Assembly: GCA_900544615.1 (NCBI GenBank)
Contig: UQVS01000010.1
Location: 1 to 64,000 of the forward strand
Reading direction: 5' to 3'
DNA: 64,000 nucleotides
DNA from: an uncultured Oscillibacter sp.
GTDB taxonomy: Bacteria; Bacillota; Clostridia; Oscillospirales; Oscillospiraceae
Positions 40,746 through 49,889 of this stretch are shown piece after piece (position 1 is the first letter of the stretch; the number at the start of each line of letters is the position of its first letter). The notes beneath the pieces are model-generated. The model had not been told where the DNA came from, did not search any database, and saw nothing but the letters and a program-made list of their open reading frames with translations. A program made the position numbers and the translations under genes.

Positions 40746-41339
40746 ATGGCGCAGCTTTACTTCAAATACGGAGCCATGGGCTCCAGCAAGACGGCCAACG
40801 CCCTGATGGCCCGGTTCAACTATGAGGAGCGGGGTCAGAAGACCCTGCTGGTGAAGCCCCGGCTGGACCAGCGGGACGGGGATCATATGGTTCATTCCCG
40901 CATCGGGCTGGAATACCCCTGCATCTACTTTGACGAGATGCTGAAGCTTTCCGAAGATGTACTGAAGGAGAACGCCTGCATCATCGTGGACGAGGCCCAG
41001 TTCCTGTCCAAAGAGGATGTGGACTATCTGGTACACATTGTGGACGATCTGGGCGTCCCGGTGATCTGCTACGGCCTGCGGGCGGACTTCAAGGGGGAAC
41101 TGTTCCCCGGCAGCTATGAGCTGCTGGTGATGGCCGACAAGCTGGAAGAGGTGAAAACCATCTGCTGGTGCGGTAAAAAAGCCATGTTCAACGCCCGGTT
41201 CGACGAAAACGGCAAGGTTCTCAAGGAGGGCGCACAGGTGGTTCTGGGGGCCAACGACAAGTACATCGGCCTGTGCCGCCGCCATTGGCGGGCGGGGGAT
41301 CTTGGCCCCAATTTCAACGGAAAGGGTACGGGAGACTGA
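40746..41339 (+). CDS. tdk: Thymidine kinase (type II)
   Basis: A 197-residue salvage enzyme that phosphorylates thymidine with ATP. The P-loop is YGAMGSSKTANAL. The Walker B/catalytic region is IIVDEAQFLS, the lasso region YGLRADFKGELFPGSYELL and the zinc site CWCGKKAMFNAR plus CRRH. It overlaps the next gene by one base (TGATG). With thyA and folA in this window, both salvage and de novo dTMP routes are present. Confidence 0.96.
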   Translation: MAQLYFKYGAMGSSKTANALMARFNYEERGQKTLLVKPRLDQRDGDHMVHSRIGLEYPCIYFDEMLKLSEDVLKENACIIVDEAQFLSKEDVDYLVHIVDDLGVPVICYGLRADFKGELFPGSYELLVMADKLEEVKTICWCGKKAMFNARFDENGKVLKEGAQVVLGANDKYIGLCRRHWRAGDLGPNFNGKGTGD

Positions 41340-42211
41340 TGATCTGCAATCTCTGCCCCCGGCGCTGCGGCGCGGAGCGTCTGCCGGACAGGGCGGGGGG
41401 CGTGTGCGCCATGCCCTCTCTGCCGGTGGCGGCGCGAGCCATGCTTCACCAGTGGGAGGAACCGTGCCTTGTGGGGGAACACGGCGCGGGAGCCGTGTTT
41501 TTCTCCGGCTGCAATCTTCGCTGCAAATTCTGTCAGAACGGGATCATTTCACAGGAGGGCTTCGGCAAAACCATATCGACGGAGCGGCTCCGGGAGATTT
41601 TCCGGGAGCTGGTGGAGCAGGGGGCGGCCTGCCTGGATCTGGTGACGCCCACCCATTTTGCAGACGCCATTCTGGAAGCTTTGGGGGAGGAATCGTGGCC
41701 GGTGCCGGTGGTGTGGAACTGCGGCGGGTATGAGTCTGTGGAGACTCTGGGACGGCTGGAGGGCCGGGTGCAGGTGTACCTGCCGGACTTTAAGTACGCC
41801 CTGACGGAGCCGGCGCGGGACTATTCCGCCGCGGCGGACTACCCGGAAATTGCCAAGATGGCAATTCTGGAGATGTTCCGCCAGACCGGGCCGTACAGGC
41901 TGGAAAACGGCCAGCTGAAAAGCGGCGTCCTCATCCGGCATCTGGTGCTGCCGGGAGAACTGGAAAACACGAAGGCGGTCATTGACTGGGGGGCGGAGAC
42001 CTTCCGCCCCGGCGATGTGCTGTTCTCCCTCATGAGCCAGTATACCCCACAGCCGGGGGCCGAGGGCAAGCTGGCCCGGCGGCTGACCAAGGGGGAGTAC
42101 CGGGCGGCGGAGCGCTACATGGCGGACTGCGGCCTGACGGACGGCTTCACGCAGGAGCGGACCTCCGCTAAGGAAGAGTATACCCCGGATTTCCATTTGC
42201 AGGGGATCTGA
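41339..42211 (+). CDS. Radical SAM protein (PflA-like activase family, COG1313)
   Basis: 290 residues. N-terminal cysteines ICNLCPRRCG and GVCAM precede the radical SAM motif CNLRCKFCQN. The blocks AVFFSGCNLRC, VTPTHFADAI, YLPDFKY and GVLIRHLVLPG are typical of the uncharacterised pyruvate-formate-lyase-activase-like group. The target protein is unknown; no glycyl-radical enzyme lies nearby. It is coupled to tdk by a one-base overlap. Confidence 0.9.
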   Translation: MICNLCPRRCGAERLPDRAGGVCAMPSLPVAARAMLHQWEEPCLVGEHGAGAVFFSGCNLRCKFCQNGIISQEGFGKTISTERLREIFRELVEQGAACLDLVTPTHFADAILEALGEESWPVPVVWNCGGYESVETLGRLEGRVQVYLPDFKYALTEPARDYSAAADYPEIAKMAILEMFRQTGPYRLENGQLKSGVLIRHLVLPGELENTKAVIDWGAETFRPGDVLFSLMSQYTPQPGAEGKLARRLTKGEYRAAERYMADCGLTDGFTQERTSAKEEYTPDFHLQGI

Positions 42212-42255
42212 GAAACAGGGCGGACAAACTGGAATTTGTAAAGGAGATATACAAC

Positions 42256-42636
42256 ATGAAGAAAGTCTGCTTAGCGGTTTTGCCAGCTTTAACAATAGTG
42301 TTAGAATTATTACCCTTGGGAGCAGTTTGTATTTTTGCAACATCTCCAACAGAAAGAGTAAAAGAAACATTCTCATACTTTAGCCTTACACCGTTTGGCT
42401 ATGCAAATTTTGCTCCACTTATTACAGCCACACTTACTGTTGCCATCTTCTTACTTTCATTGTTTTCATTGAAGAAGAAAGGTGTTCTCAAAGCATTGTT
42501 TGTCCTTTCCATTATTACGGTAGTTATTTCTCTTTTGCCATTGATGTATGGCTTAAACTACTATACCCTTGTAGGAGCCTTTATAACAGTAACACTTGTA
42601 ATAGAAAGTATTTTGGCTAAGATACAACAAAAGTAA
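42256..42636 (+). CDS. AT-rich small four-helix membrane protein, unknown function
   Basis: 126 residues with about four transmembrane segments (VLPALTIVLELLPLGAVCIF, FAPLITATLTVAIFLLSLF, ALFVLSIITVVISLLPLMYG, YTLVGAFITVTLVI). Its codons are A/T-ending, unlike every neighbour, which suggests recent acquisition. AAAGGAG precedes ATG 42256. No family recognised. Confidence 0.75.
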   Translation: MKKVCLAVLPALTIVLELLPLGAVCIFATSPTERVKETFSYFSLTPFGYANFAPLITATLTVAIFLLSLFSLKKKGVLKALFVLSIITVVISLLPLMYGLNYYTLVGAFITVTLVIESILAKIQQK

Positions 42637-42666
42637 AGCGATAACTTCCAGTTTTCTGATTTCTCC

Positions 42667-42705
42667 AAAAAAGAACGCCCCTGTATGATTTATCATACAG
42701 GGGCG
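42667..42705 (-). terminator. Terminator of mgtE
   Basis: A perfect 13-bp stem (42676-42688 with 42693-42705) and a 4-base loop. On the minus strand it is followed by TTCTTTTTT. It may also stop the convergent small membrane-protein gene. Confidence 0.8.
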
Positions 42706-42721
42706 CTGCTGTATCCGATTT

Positions 42722-44104
42722 TCAGATGCCCAGCAGGACGGTGGCAAAGCGGAAGTAGATCAGCAGGGACAGGGCGTCCACAATGGTGGTGATGAAGGGA
42801 GAGGCCATCACCGCCGGGTCAAAGCCAATCTTTTTAGCCAGCAGCGGCAGCAGGCAGCCCACGATCTTGGCGGCGAACACCGTGCATACCAGCGTCAGGC
42901 AGATGACGGCGGCCACGGTGATGGTGATGGGATTGCCGAACACCAGCCGATCCAGCAGCATGAGCTTGACGAAGTTGGCGGCGGCCAGCACCGCGCCGCA
43001 CAGCACGGCCACCCGGCATTCCTTCCAGACCACCTGAATCAGGTCGGAAAATTCGATCTCGCCCAGAGACAGGCCGCGGATCACCGTGACGCTGGCCTGA
43101 GAGCCGCAGTTGCCGCCGGTGTCCATCAGCATGGGGATATAGGCTGTAAGGATGGTGAAGGCGCTGAGGGCGTCCTCAAAGCTGGAAATGATCTGGCCGG
43201 TAAAGGTGGCGGAGACCATCAGCAGCAGCAGCCACGGAATACGGGATTTGAAAGTGTCAAAGGCACTGGTGCGGAGGTAGGGCTTGTCCGTCGGCAGCAT
43301 AGCCGCCATCTTTTCCATATCCTCCGTGGTCTCTTCCTGCAAAACGTCAATGGCGTCGTCGACGGTGACGATACCCACCAGACGGTTTTCCGTGTCCACC
43401 ACGGGGAGAGCCAGAAAGTCATACTTGCCTAAAGCGCGGGCGGTCTCCTCCTGGTCATCCAGGGTCTGGACGCAGATGTAGTTCCGCTCCATGATGTCCC
43501 CGATGATGTCATCCTCCTCTGCCAGCAGCAGGGTACGGATGGAGAGGACGCCGATGAGGTGGCGGCCATCGTCAATGACATAGCAGACGTTGATGGTTTC
43601 CTTGTCCGGGCCGGTGCGGCGGATGCGCTTCAATGCGTCCAACACGGTCATGGTGGCCTTCAGATCCACATACTCCGTAGTCATGATGGAGCCGGTGGAA
43701 TCCTCCGGGTATTTCAGAATTTCGTTGATGCTCTTCCGCATATCCGGGTCGGAGTGCTTCAGAATCCGCTTGACCACATTGGCGGGCATTTCCTCCACGA
43801 TGTCAACCGTATCGTCCAGATACAGCTCGTCCAGCACTTCTTTCAGTTCCGTGTTGGAAAAGCCCTTGATCAGCAGCTCCTGCTGGTCGCTTTCCAGCTC
43901 CACGAATACCTCGGCGGCCTGCTCCTTGGGCAGCAGGCGGAACAGCAGGGGCAGGGTCTTTTCGTCGTCCAGGTCGTCGGCCAGAATGGCAATGTCCGCA
44001 GGCTCCATGGGCAGCAGGAGGTCCCGCAGCTCTGTATATCGTTTTCGGTTCACCAGATCCTCAATTTTTTCGACCAGTTCCCCACGATTTTCCATTTCAA
44101 ACAT
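42722..44104 (-). CDS. mgtE: Magnesium transporter MgtE
   Basis: A 460-residue Mg2+ channel. It has the N-terminal MgtE_N domain (EPADIAILADDLDDE, FVELESDQQELLIKGFSNTE), then two CBS domains (MTTEYVDLKATMTVLDALKRIR; ALPVVDTENRLVGIVTVDDAID), then a five-helix membrane domain with PMLMDTGGNCGSQASVTVIRGL, the conserved pore helix. The start at 44104 has a perfect AAGGAGGT ribosome binding site. Expression is controlled by the M-box leader upstream. Confidence 0.97.
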   Translation of the reverse strand: MFEMENRGELVEKIEDLVNRKRYTELRDLLLPMEPADIAILADDLDDEKTLPLLFRLLPKEQAAEVFVELESDQQELLIKGFSNTELKEVLDELYLDDTVDIVEEMPANVVKRILKHSDPDMRKSINEILKYPEDSTGSIMTTEYVDLKATMTVLDALKRIRRTGPDKETINVCYVIDDGRHLIGVLSIRTLLLAEEDDIIGDIMERNYICVQTLDDQEETARALGKYDFLALPVVDTENRLVGIVTVDDAIDVLQEETTEDMEKMAAMLPTDKPYLRTSAFDTFKSRIPWLLLLMVSATFTGQIISSFEDALSAFTILTAYIPMLMDTGGNCGSQASVTVIRGLSLGEIEFSDLIQVVWKECRVAVLCGAVLAAANFVKLMLLDRLVFGNPITITVAAVICLTLVCTVFAAKIVGCLLPLLAKKIGFDPAVMASPFITTIVDALSLLIYFRFATVLLGI

Positions 44105-44156
44105 AGCGTGACCTCCTTTCCGGGCAATCTGCCCGGTATTTAGCCGTCCGGCGGAA

Positions 44157-44192
44157 GAAAAGAAAAAACTCCGCCGCCCGGTGCCGGTGCGG
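44157..44192 (-). terminator. Terminator of the M-box leader
   Basis: Read on the minus strand, a GC-rich hairpin (44192-44171, CCGC ... GGCGG) is followed by AG, T6, C and T4. Downstream of it a second hairpin (CCGGGCA/TGCCCGG around 44119-44136) sits right before the mgtE ribosome binding site. Confidence 0.6.
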
Positions 44193-44236
44193 TGAAGTCT
44201 CATTCATCAGGAAAGCAGCGCAAAGGGGAGCTTCCC

Positions 44237-44395
44237 AACCGTTCAAGCTTTAGCCTCACAGGGCGGTGAAATCGCGTTAGATGATACCTTGTTGTTCGAT
44301 ATCGCCTGTTCAAACCCTCTCATGATGTCTCCATCACTCCGCGGCAGCGATCCATATCCCTGTGGTAGCCTTACCTACCGGAACCATATGCGGTT
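44237..44395 (-). promoter_or_regulatory. M-box (ykoK) magnesium riboswitch
   Basis: Read on the minus strand, the leader contains GGTAGGTAAGGCTACC, ATCGCTGCCGC, GGTTTGAACAGGC and, near the 3' end, GAGGCTAAAGC. These are the conserved blocks of the M-box, and P1 can form from AACCG and CGGTT at the two ends. M-boxes fold with Mg2+ and then favour termination, here of mgtE. Confidence 0.9.
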
Positions 44396-44404
44396 GTTGT
44401 CTCT

Positions 44405-44433
44405 ATAGTATGCCAAAAAAACGGCGATGTCAA
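44405..44433 (-). promoter_or_regulatory. Promoter of the mgtE leader
   Basis: On the minus strand: TTGACA (44433-44428), 17 bp, TACTAT (44410-44405). The start would be near 44398, at the edge of the M-box. Confidence 0.8.
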
Positions 44434-44484
44434 CCCGGTACGGCAGTATTTTACATAGATTTAAACGATTTTGCAGACTTAAGG

Positions 44485-44508
44485 AAAACAGGCCGCGGAT
44501 GCGGCCTG
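44485..44508 (-). terminator. Terminator of recG
   Basis: On the minus strand CAGGCCGC ATCC GCGGCCTG is followed by TTTT, 5 bases after the recG stop. Confidence 0.7.
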
Positions 44509-44513
44509 CCTTT

Positions 44514-46562
44514 TCAATTCAGACTGTTTTCACTTTGATGGAACAGCTTCTGCACCCGCTCCGCCGTGGCGGGGTGACGGGCGAGAGCCGGATCGGAAGC
44601 CAGCAGCGCTTCCGCGGCGGCCTGCGCCTCGGACAGCAGCCGGGTGTTGCAGCCGATGTCCGCCACCCGCAGCCCCGGCAGACCGTGCTGCCGGACGCCG
44701 AAAAAGTCGCCCGGCCCCCGGAGCCGCAGATCCTCTTCCGCAATTTTGAAGCCATCGGCGGTTCTGGTCATGGCCTTCAGACGCTGCCGCGTCTCCTCAT
44801 TTTTGTTGTCGGACACCAGCACGCAGTAGGACTGGTGCTGTCCCCGGCCCACCCGCCCCCGGAGCTGGTGCAGCTGGCTGAGACCGAACCGCTCTGCGTT
44901 CTCCACCACCATCAGGCTGGCGTTGGGAACGTCCACACCGACTTCAATGACGGTGGTGGACACCAGAATATGGGATTCGCCTGCTGCAAAGGCGGACATG
45001 ACCGCGTCCTTTTCTCTGGCTTTCATTTTGCCGTGGACATAGGCAACCTTCAGGTCAGGAAAGATCTCCGTTTGCAGCTTTTGGGCGTATTCCATCACGG
45101 CTTTCCGCTCATCCGGCAGATCGTCGTTTTCCGAGACCATGGGGCAGACGATGTATACCTGCCGCCCGGCTTCCACCTGTTTGCGGATAAAGGCGTACAG
45201 CCGGGGATAATAGGCGGAGGTAACGGCATAGGTTTCTATAGGCTTCCGGCCGGGAGGAAGCTGGTCGATAACGGATACGTCCAGATCGCCGTACAGGATC
45301 AGCGCCAGCGTCCGGGGAATGGGGGTGGCGGACATGACCAGCGTATGAGGATGGGATCCCTTTTCCGCCAGCGCCGTCCGCTGCGCTACGCCGAAGCGGT
45401 GCTGCTCGTCCGTGACCACCAGTCCGAGATCAGCGTAGGCCACGCTGTCGGAAATCAGCGCATGGGTTCCAATGGCAAAATCGATCTCCCCGGAAGCCAG
45501 CTGGGCGGTGACGGAGCGTCTGGTTCTGGCGGGGGTGGAGCCGGTGAGCAGGGTGCAGCGGATGTTCAGCTTTTCCAGCAGAGGGGCAAGACCCCGGTAA
45601 TGCTGCTCTGCCAGCAGCTCGGTAGGGGCCATCAGCGCCGCCTGACGGCCGTTTTTCACGCAGAAATATACGCAGGCGGCGGCCACCATGGTTTTGCCGG
45701 AGCCGACATCCCCCTGGCACAGCCGGTTCATGGGCTTTCCGCTGCACATATCCCCGATGGCCTCCTCTACGCAGCGCCGCTGGGCGTCCGTCAGCGTGAA
45801 GGGAAGAGAGCGGTAAAAAGGAGCCATATCCACATTCTGAAAGGGGACTACATCCACCGTTTCCCGCCGGGAGCGCAGCAGCTTCAGTCCGATGGCGAAG
45901 AAAAACAGCTCCTCAAAAGCCAGACGCCGCCGGGCAATGTCCAGCGCCTCCGGGGATTTCGGAAAGTGGATGTTCTCGTAGGCGTAGTTCACCCGGCAGA
46001 GCTGGTGGGCCTGCCGCACGCCGTCCGGCAGGCAGTCCGGCAGAATGTCGGCGCAGGCGTCCAGCCCCTGCCGGATAGCCCGTGACAGCAGCAGCTGGCT
46101 GACCCCGGCGGTCAGGGGATACACCGGCACGATGCGGCCGGTGTGTTCCCGCCGGCCTTCCGGCTCCACAATGGGGCCTGCCATGGTTTTTCGCAGGAGC
46201 GATCCCTCGGCTTTGCCGTAAAAAATGTAGGTTTCCCCCACATGAAGCTGATTTTTCAGCCACGGTTGGTTGAAAAAAGTGACGTCCAGCGCGCCGGTGT
46301 CGTCCACAGCCCGCACCTTCACCAGATCCATGCCCTTTCGGATGTGGGACAGCTTTGGCTCCGAGGCGATCATGGCGGCAACGCAGGCCGTCTCGCCGGG
46401 GATCAGCTGACTGACGGGCTTCGTTTCCCGGCGGTCCTCATAGCGGTGGGGAAACCATGCAATGAGATCTCCCAACGTGGCAATGCCCAACTTGCCCAGC
46501 GCTTTGGCCTTGGCCTCGCCTACGCCCTTAATATACCGCACGTCCGTATTGAGATCCGCCAT
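44514..46562 (-). CDS. recG: ATP-dependent DNA helicase RecG
   Basis: A 682-residue fork-reversal helicase. The N-terminal region starts DVRYIKGVGEAKAKALGKLG, followed by an OB-fold wedge domain (residues about 60-150). Helicase motifs are GDVGSGKT (I), TDEQHRFG (II), MSATPIPRTL (III) and VGVDVPNASLMVVENAERFGLSQLHQLRGRVGR (V-VI). DEQH in place of DEAD/DEEH is seen in RecG homologues. The start is the ATG at 46562, with GGGAGG on the minus strand upstream. Confidence 0.97.
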   Translation of the reverse strand: MADLNTDVRYIKGVGEAKAKALGKLGIATLGDLIAWFPHRYEDRRETKPVSQLIPGETACVAAMIASEPKLSHIRKGMDLVKVRAVDDTGALDVTFFNQPWLKNQLHVGETYIFYGKAEGSLLRKTMAGPIVEPEGRREHTGRIVPVYPLTAGVSQLLLSRAIRQGLDACADILPDCLPDGVRQAHQLCRVNYAYENIHFPKSPEALDIARRRLAFEELFFFAIGLKLLRSRRETVDVVPFQNVDMAPFYRSLPFTLTDAQRRCVEEAIGDMCSGKPMNRLCQGDVGSGKTMVAAACVYFCVKNGRQAALMAPTELLAEQHYRGLAPLLEKLNIRCTLLTGSTPARTRRSVTAQLASGEIDFAIGTHALISDSVAYADLGLVVTDEQHRFGVAQRTALAEKGSHPHTLVMSATPIPRTLALILYGDLDVSVIDQLPPGRKPIETYAVTSAYYPRLYAFIRKQVEAGRQVYIVCPMVSENDDLPDERKAVMEYAQKLQTEIFPDLKVAYVHGKMKAREKDAVMSAFAAGESHILVSTTVIEVGVDVPNASLMVVENAERFGLSQLHQLRGRVGRGQHQSYCVLVSDNKNEETRQRLKAMTRTADGFKIAEEDLRLRGPGDFFGVRQHGLPGLRVADIGCNTRLLSEAQAAAEALLASDPALARHPATAERVQKLFHQSENSLN

Positions 46563-46605
46563 GGCCGACCACCTCCCGCCTGTCTGTTTTCCATCTTATT
46601 ATATT

Positions 46606-46634
46606 ATTATAAACGGTTCCGGCGGGTTTGAAAA
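46606..46634 (-). promoter_or_regulatory. Promoter of recG
   Basis: On the minus strand: TTTTCA (46634-46629), 17 bp, TATAAT (46611-46606). Confidence 0.55.
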
Positions 46635-46720
46635 GCCCTTTCCCGGCGGGACGGTCAAACCGGGATGTATCGGACAGGGCAAACGATTGCATTCCGAAGA
46701 GCCGTATCCAGTCAGGAAAA

Positions 46721-46746
46721 AGATATTATCTCTGCTTATAATATCT
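46721..46746 (+). repeat. Inverted and direct repeat between recG and the BMP operon
   Basis: AGATATTAT (46721-46729) and ATAATATCT (46738-46746) are a perfect inverted repeat. The string TATCTCTGCTT also occurs twice in a row over 46726-46752. It lies 55 bases before the -35 of the BMP promoter and could be a regulator site. The rest of 46635-46801 shows no gene. Confidence 0.45.
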
Positions 46747-46801
46747 CTGCTTTCAACAAAAAGGTATTACTTTTGAAGATGAATTTGATGCGTATTTTGT
46801 G

Positions 46802-46830
46802 TTGCTATTTTCCTGATTTTTTTGTATGAT
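46802..46830 (+). promoter_or_regulatory. Promoter of the BMP binding-protein gene
   Basis: TTGCTA (46802-46807), 17 bp, TATGAT (46825-46830). A small hairpin (CCCGG/CCGGG, 46845-46861) lies in the leader before the ribosome binding site. No purine riboswitch was recognised. Confidence 0.6.
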
Positions 46831-46891
46831 AATTCCATTGATTCCCGGACTTTTGGCCGGGATCGGATAATATGAAGGAGGATTTACTGAA

Positions 46892-48118
46892 ATGAAGAAG
46901 TTTTTTGCTCTGCTCCTCAGTCTCACGATGATCCTCGCCCTGACTGCCTGCGGCGGTTCCAAGAGCGAAGATACTACCCCTGCGGATTCCGATACCCAGG
47001 AGCCTGCCTCCGATTTCAAGGTTGGCTTCATCACCCTGCATGACGAGAACTCCACCTACGACCTGAACTTCATCAACGCCGCCAAGGCTGCCTGCGAGAA
47101 GCTGGGCGTTGAGTATACCCTGATCACCAACGTTCCCGAAGGACAGGAGTGCTACGATAAGGCTGCTGAGCTGGCTGACGCCGGCTGCAACATCATTTTC
47201 GCCGACTCTTTCGGTCATGAGGACTACATGATTCAGGCTGCCAAGGAATTCCCCAATGTGCAGTTCTGCCACTCCACCGGCACCAAGGCGCACACCGAGG
47301 GCCTGGACAACTACCACAACACTTTCGCCTCCATCTATGAGGGCCGTTATCTGGCCGGTATTGCCGCCGGTATGAAGCTCAACGAGATGATCGACAGCGG
47401 CAAGATCACCGCCGATCAGGCCAAGATCGGCTATGTGGGCGCATTCACCTATGCCGAGGTTATCTCCGGCTACACTTCCTTCTTCCTGGGCGCACGCTCT
47501 GTCTGCCCCAGCGCTTCCATGGAAGTGACCTTCACCGGCAGCTGGTATGACGAGACCGCCGAGAAGGAAGGCGCCAACAAGCTGATCGCTGACGGCTGCG
47601 TTCTCATCAGCCAGCACGCCGACTCCATGGGCGCTCCCACTGCCTGCGAGACCGCCGGCGTCCCCAACGTTTCCTACAACGGCTCTACCGAGTCCGTCGG
47701 CCCCAACACCTACATCGTTTCCTCCCGTATCGACTGGGAGCCTTACTATGAGTATGCCATCACCGCTGCCATGAACGGCGATCCCATCGACACCGACTGG
47801 ACCGGCACGCTGGCTACCGGCTCCGTGGTACTCACCGACCTCAACGCCAACGTTGCCGCCGAGGGTACGCAGGAAGCCATCGACGCTGCCAAGGCCGAAC
47901 TGGAAGCCGGCACCCGTCAGGTCTTTGACGTGACCACCTTCACCGTGGACGGCCAGCAGGTTGAAAGCTATCAGGCCGACGTTGACACCGACGCCAACTA
48001 CACCCCCGATACCGAGGTTGTCGAGAACGGCGCTTTCCAGGAGTCCAAGTTCCGTTCCGCTCCTTACTTCGATCTGCGGATCGACGGCATCACCCTGCTG
48101 GACGAAGCTTACGGCTAA
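46892..48118 (+). CDS. BMP-family nucleoside-binding lipoprotein
   Basis: A 408-residue substrate-binding lipoprotein. The lipobox is ALTACGG with Cys 20, followed by an acidic linker. The PnrA/BMP domain opens FKVGFITLHDENSTYDLNF and contains CNIIFADSFGHEDYM, YEGRYLAGIAAGM, KIGYVGAFTYAEVISGYTSF and SQHADSMGAPTACE. BMP proteins bind purine nucleosides. The ATPase and permease genes follow, and purA-purB come next, so nucleoside salvage is the likely role. GGAGG lies before ATG 46892. Confidence 0.93.
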   Translation: MKKFFALLLSLTMILALTACGGSKSEDTTPADSDTQEPASDFKVGFITLHDENSTYDLNFINAAKAACEKLGVEYTLITNVPEGQECYDKAAELADAGCNIIFADSFGHEDYMIQAAKEFPNVQFCHSTGTKAHTEGLDNYHNTFASIYEGRYLAGIAAGMKLNEMIDSGKITADQAKIGYVGAFTYAEVISGYTSFFLGARSVCPSASMEVTFTGSWYDETAEKEGANKLIADGCVLISQHADSMGAPTACETAGVPNVSYNGSTESVGPNTYIVSSRIDWEPYYEYAITAAMNGDPIDTDWTGTLATGSVVLTDLNANVAAEGTQEAIDAAKAELEAGTRQVFDVTTFTVDGQQVESYQADVDTDANYTPDTEVVENGAFQESKFRSAPYFDLRIDGITLLDEAYG

Positions 48119-48146
48119 GCATCGCTAAGATCATACCCTCTCTTGA

Positions 48147-48173
48147 CCGGGCTGCCGACAGGCAGCCCGGTTT
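48147..48173 (+). terminator. Hairpin after the binding-protein gene
   Basis: CCGGGCTGCC (48147-48156), loop GACA, GGCAGCCCGG (48161-48170), then only TTT. It probably ends most transcripts, so the binding protein is made in excess over the membrane components. Confidence 0.65.
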
Positions 48174-48260
48174 CCCCTTATAAGTGATGCTTCGCCGCGC
48201 TTTTTCACAGTTTTTTCCGCTATGAGCCGGAAAATTTTCCGGGCGAGATATGACTATGGA

Positions 48261-48289
48261 TTTACAATCCGGCGGGGGTATGCTAAAAT
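48261..48289 (+). promoter_or_regulatory. Promoter of the nucleoside ABC ATPase-permease genes
   Basis: TTTACA (48261-48266), 17 bp, TAAAAT (48284-48289), with TG one base before the -10 (extended -10). It gives the ATPase and permeases independent expression. Confidence 0.7.
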
Positions 48290-48356
48290 AATTGTGTCTT
48301 TACAAATTGGGCGGACGGCAAATACAGCCCCGGCCGAAGAAGAAAGGGTGACTGCC

Positions 48357-49889
48357 TTGGGAACTGCATATGCGGTTAAAATGGAAAACGTGACAAAGCG
48401 CTTTGGAAAGGTCGTGGCCAACAACGCCGTGAATCTGGAACTGCGCGAGGGCGAGATCCTGTCTCTGCTGGGCGAAAACGGCAGCGGCAAGACCACGCTG
48501 ATGAATATGCTTTCCGGCATCTATTTCCCCGATGAGGGCCAGATCTACATCCACGGCAAGCCTGTGACCATCGCCTCCCCCAAGGATGCGTTCAATCTGG
48601 GCATCGGCATGATCCATCAGCACTTCAAGCTGGTGGATGTGTTCACCGCCACGGAGAACATCGTTCTGGGTCTGGAGGGAAAGCTGAATCTGGTGGAGGC
48701 CGGAAAAAAGGTCCGGGAGATCTGTGAGAAATACGGCTTCGACATTGACCCGGATCAGAAGATCTACGATATGTCCGTTTCCCAGAAGCAGACGGTGGAG
48801 ATCGTAAAGGTACTCTACCGGGGGGCGGATATCCTGATTCTGGACGAGCCGACTGCCGTACTGACCCCGCAGGAGACGGATAAGCTGTTCCAGATCATGC
48901 GGAACATGAAAGCGGACGGCAAGTCCCTCATCATCATCACCCACAAGCTCCATGAGGTGCTGGAGGTCTCCGACCGGGTGGCGGTACTCCGCAAGGGTGA
49001 GTATATCGGAGATGTGGCCACCAGGGACGCCAACCAGCAGTCCCTGACGGATATGATGGTGGGCCACAGCGTCACGCTGAATATTGACCGGCCGGAGCCG
49101 GTGAATGTGACGCCCCGTCTGGTGCTGGACGGCCTGACGGTTTACGATGAGCTGGGTGTCAAGCGGCTGGACAATGTGAGCTTCACCGTCAACGCCGGCG
49201 AGGTACTGGGCGTGGCCGGTGTGGCCGGCAGCGGCCAGCGGGAGCTGCTGGAATCCATCGCGGGTCTTTATCCCATTGCCTCCGGCACCGTGACCTATTA
49301 CGACCCCAAGGACGGCAAAACCAAAAATCTGGTGGGCATGGATCCCATGGACATCCGCAAGCACGGCATCGCCATGTCCTTCGTGCCGGAGGACCGGCTG
49401 GGCATGGGCCTGGTTGGCTCCATGGGCATGACCGGCAACATGATGCTTCGCTCCTGGAGGAAGGGCCACGGCGTGTTCCTGAACCGAAAGGACCCGGAGG
49501 ATCTGGCCAAGCGCATCTGGCAGGAACTGGACGTGGTGACGCCCAGCACCAATTTCCCGGTGCGGCGGATGTCCGGCGGCAATGTGCAGAAGGTTCTGGT
49601 GGGCCGCGAGATCGCGCAGGCCCCGTCCGTGCTGATGACGGCTTACGCCGTCCGCGGTCTGGATATCAATACATCCTATACGATTTACAACCTGCTGACA
49701 GAGCAGAAAATGAAGGGCATCGCCGTGGTATACGTGGGCGAGGATCTGGACGTGCTGCTGGAGCTGTGCGACCGGATCGTGGTTCTGTGCGGCGGTCAGG
49801 TGTCCGGCGTGGTGGATGCCCGCACCGCCGACAAGCGGCAGGTGGGCGCCCTGATGACCCAGATGGAAGGAGGCAAGGCAGATGAATAA
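48357..49889 (+). CDS. Nucleoside ABC transporter ATP-binding protein (two NBDs, YufO/BmpC-like)
   Basis: About 510 residues with two ATPase halves. The first has SLLGENGSGKTTLMNM (Walker A) and ILILDEPTAVLTPQE (Walker B). In the second, the P-loop is replaced by GVAGVAGSGQRELLE and the Walker B region reads VLMTAYAVRGLDINTS, the usual asymmetric pattern of this subfamily. TTG 48357 is chosen because GAAAGGG precedes it and the promoter rules out the ORF's first 45 codons; ATG 48381 has no ribosome binding site. It overlaps the permease gene by eight bases. Confidence 0.9.
   Translation: MGTAYAVKMENVTKRFGKVVANNAVNLELREGEILSLLGENGSGKTTLMNMLSGIYFPDEGQIYIHGKPVTIASPKDAFNLGIGMIHQHFKLVDVFTATENIVLGLEGKLNLVEAGKKVREICEKYGFDIDPDQKIYDMSVSQKQTVEIVKVLYRGADILILDEPTAVLTPQETDKLFQIMRNMKADGKSLIIITHKLHEVLEVSDRVAVLRKGEYIGDVATRDANQQSLTDMMVGHSVTLNIDRPEPVNVTPRLVLDGLTVYDELGVKRLDNVSFTVNAGEVLGVAGVAGSGQRELLESIAGLYPIASGTVTYYDPKDGKTKNLVGMDPMDIRKHGIAMSFVPEDRLGMGLVGSMGMTGNMMLRSWRKGHGVFLNRKDPEDLAKRIWQELDVVTPSTNFPVRRMSGGNVQKVLVGREIAQAPSVLMTAYAVRGLDINTSYTIYNLLTEQKMKGIAVVYVGEDLDVLLELCDRIVVLCGGQVSGVVDARTADKRQVGALMTQMEGGKADE

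Noticed and set aside
46563..46891. Purine riboswitch ahead of the BMP operon; also checked at 52012-52191 before purA
   Set aside because: The conserved loop sequences of the purine aptamer were not found in either leader.
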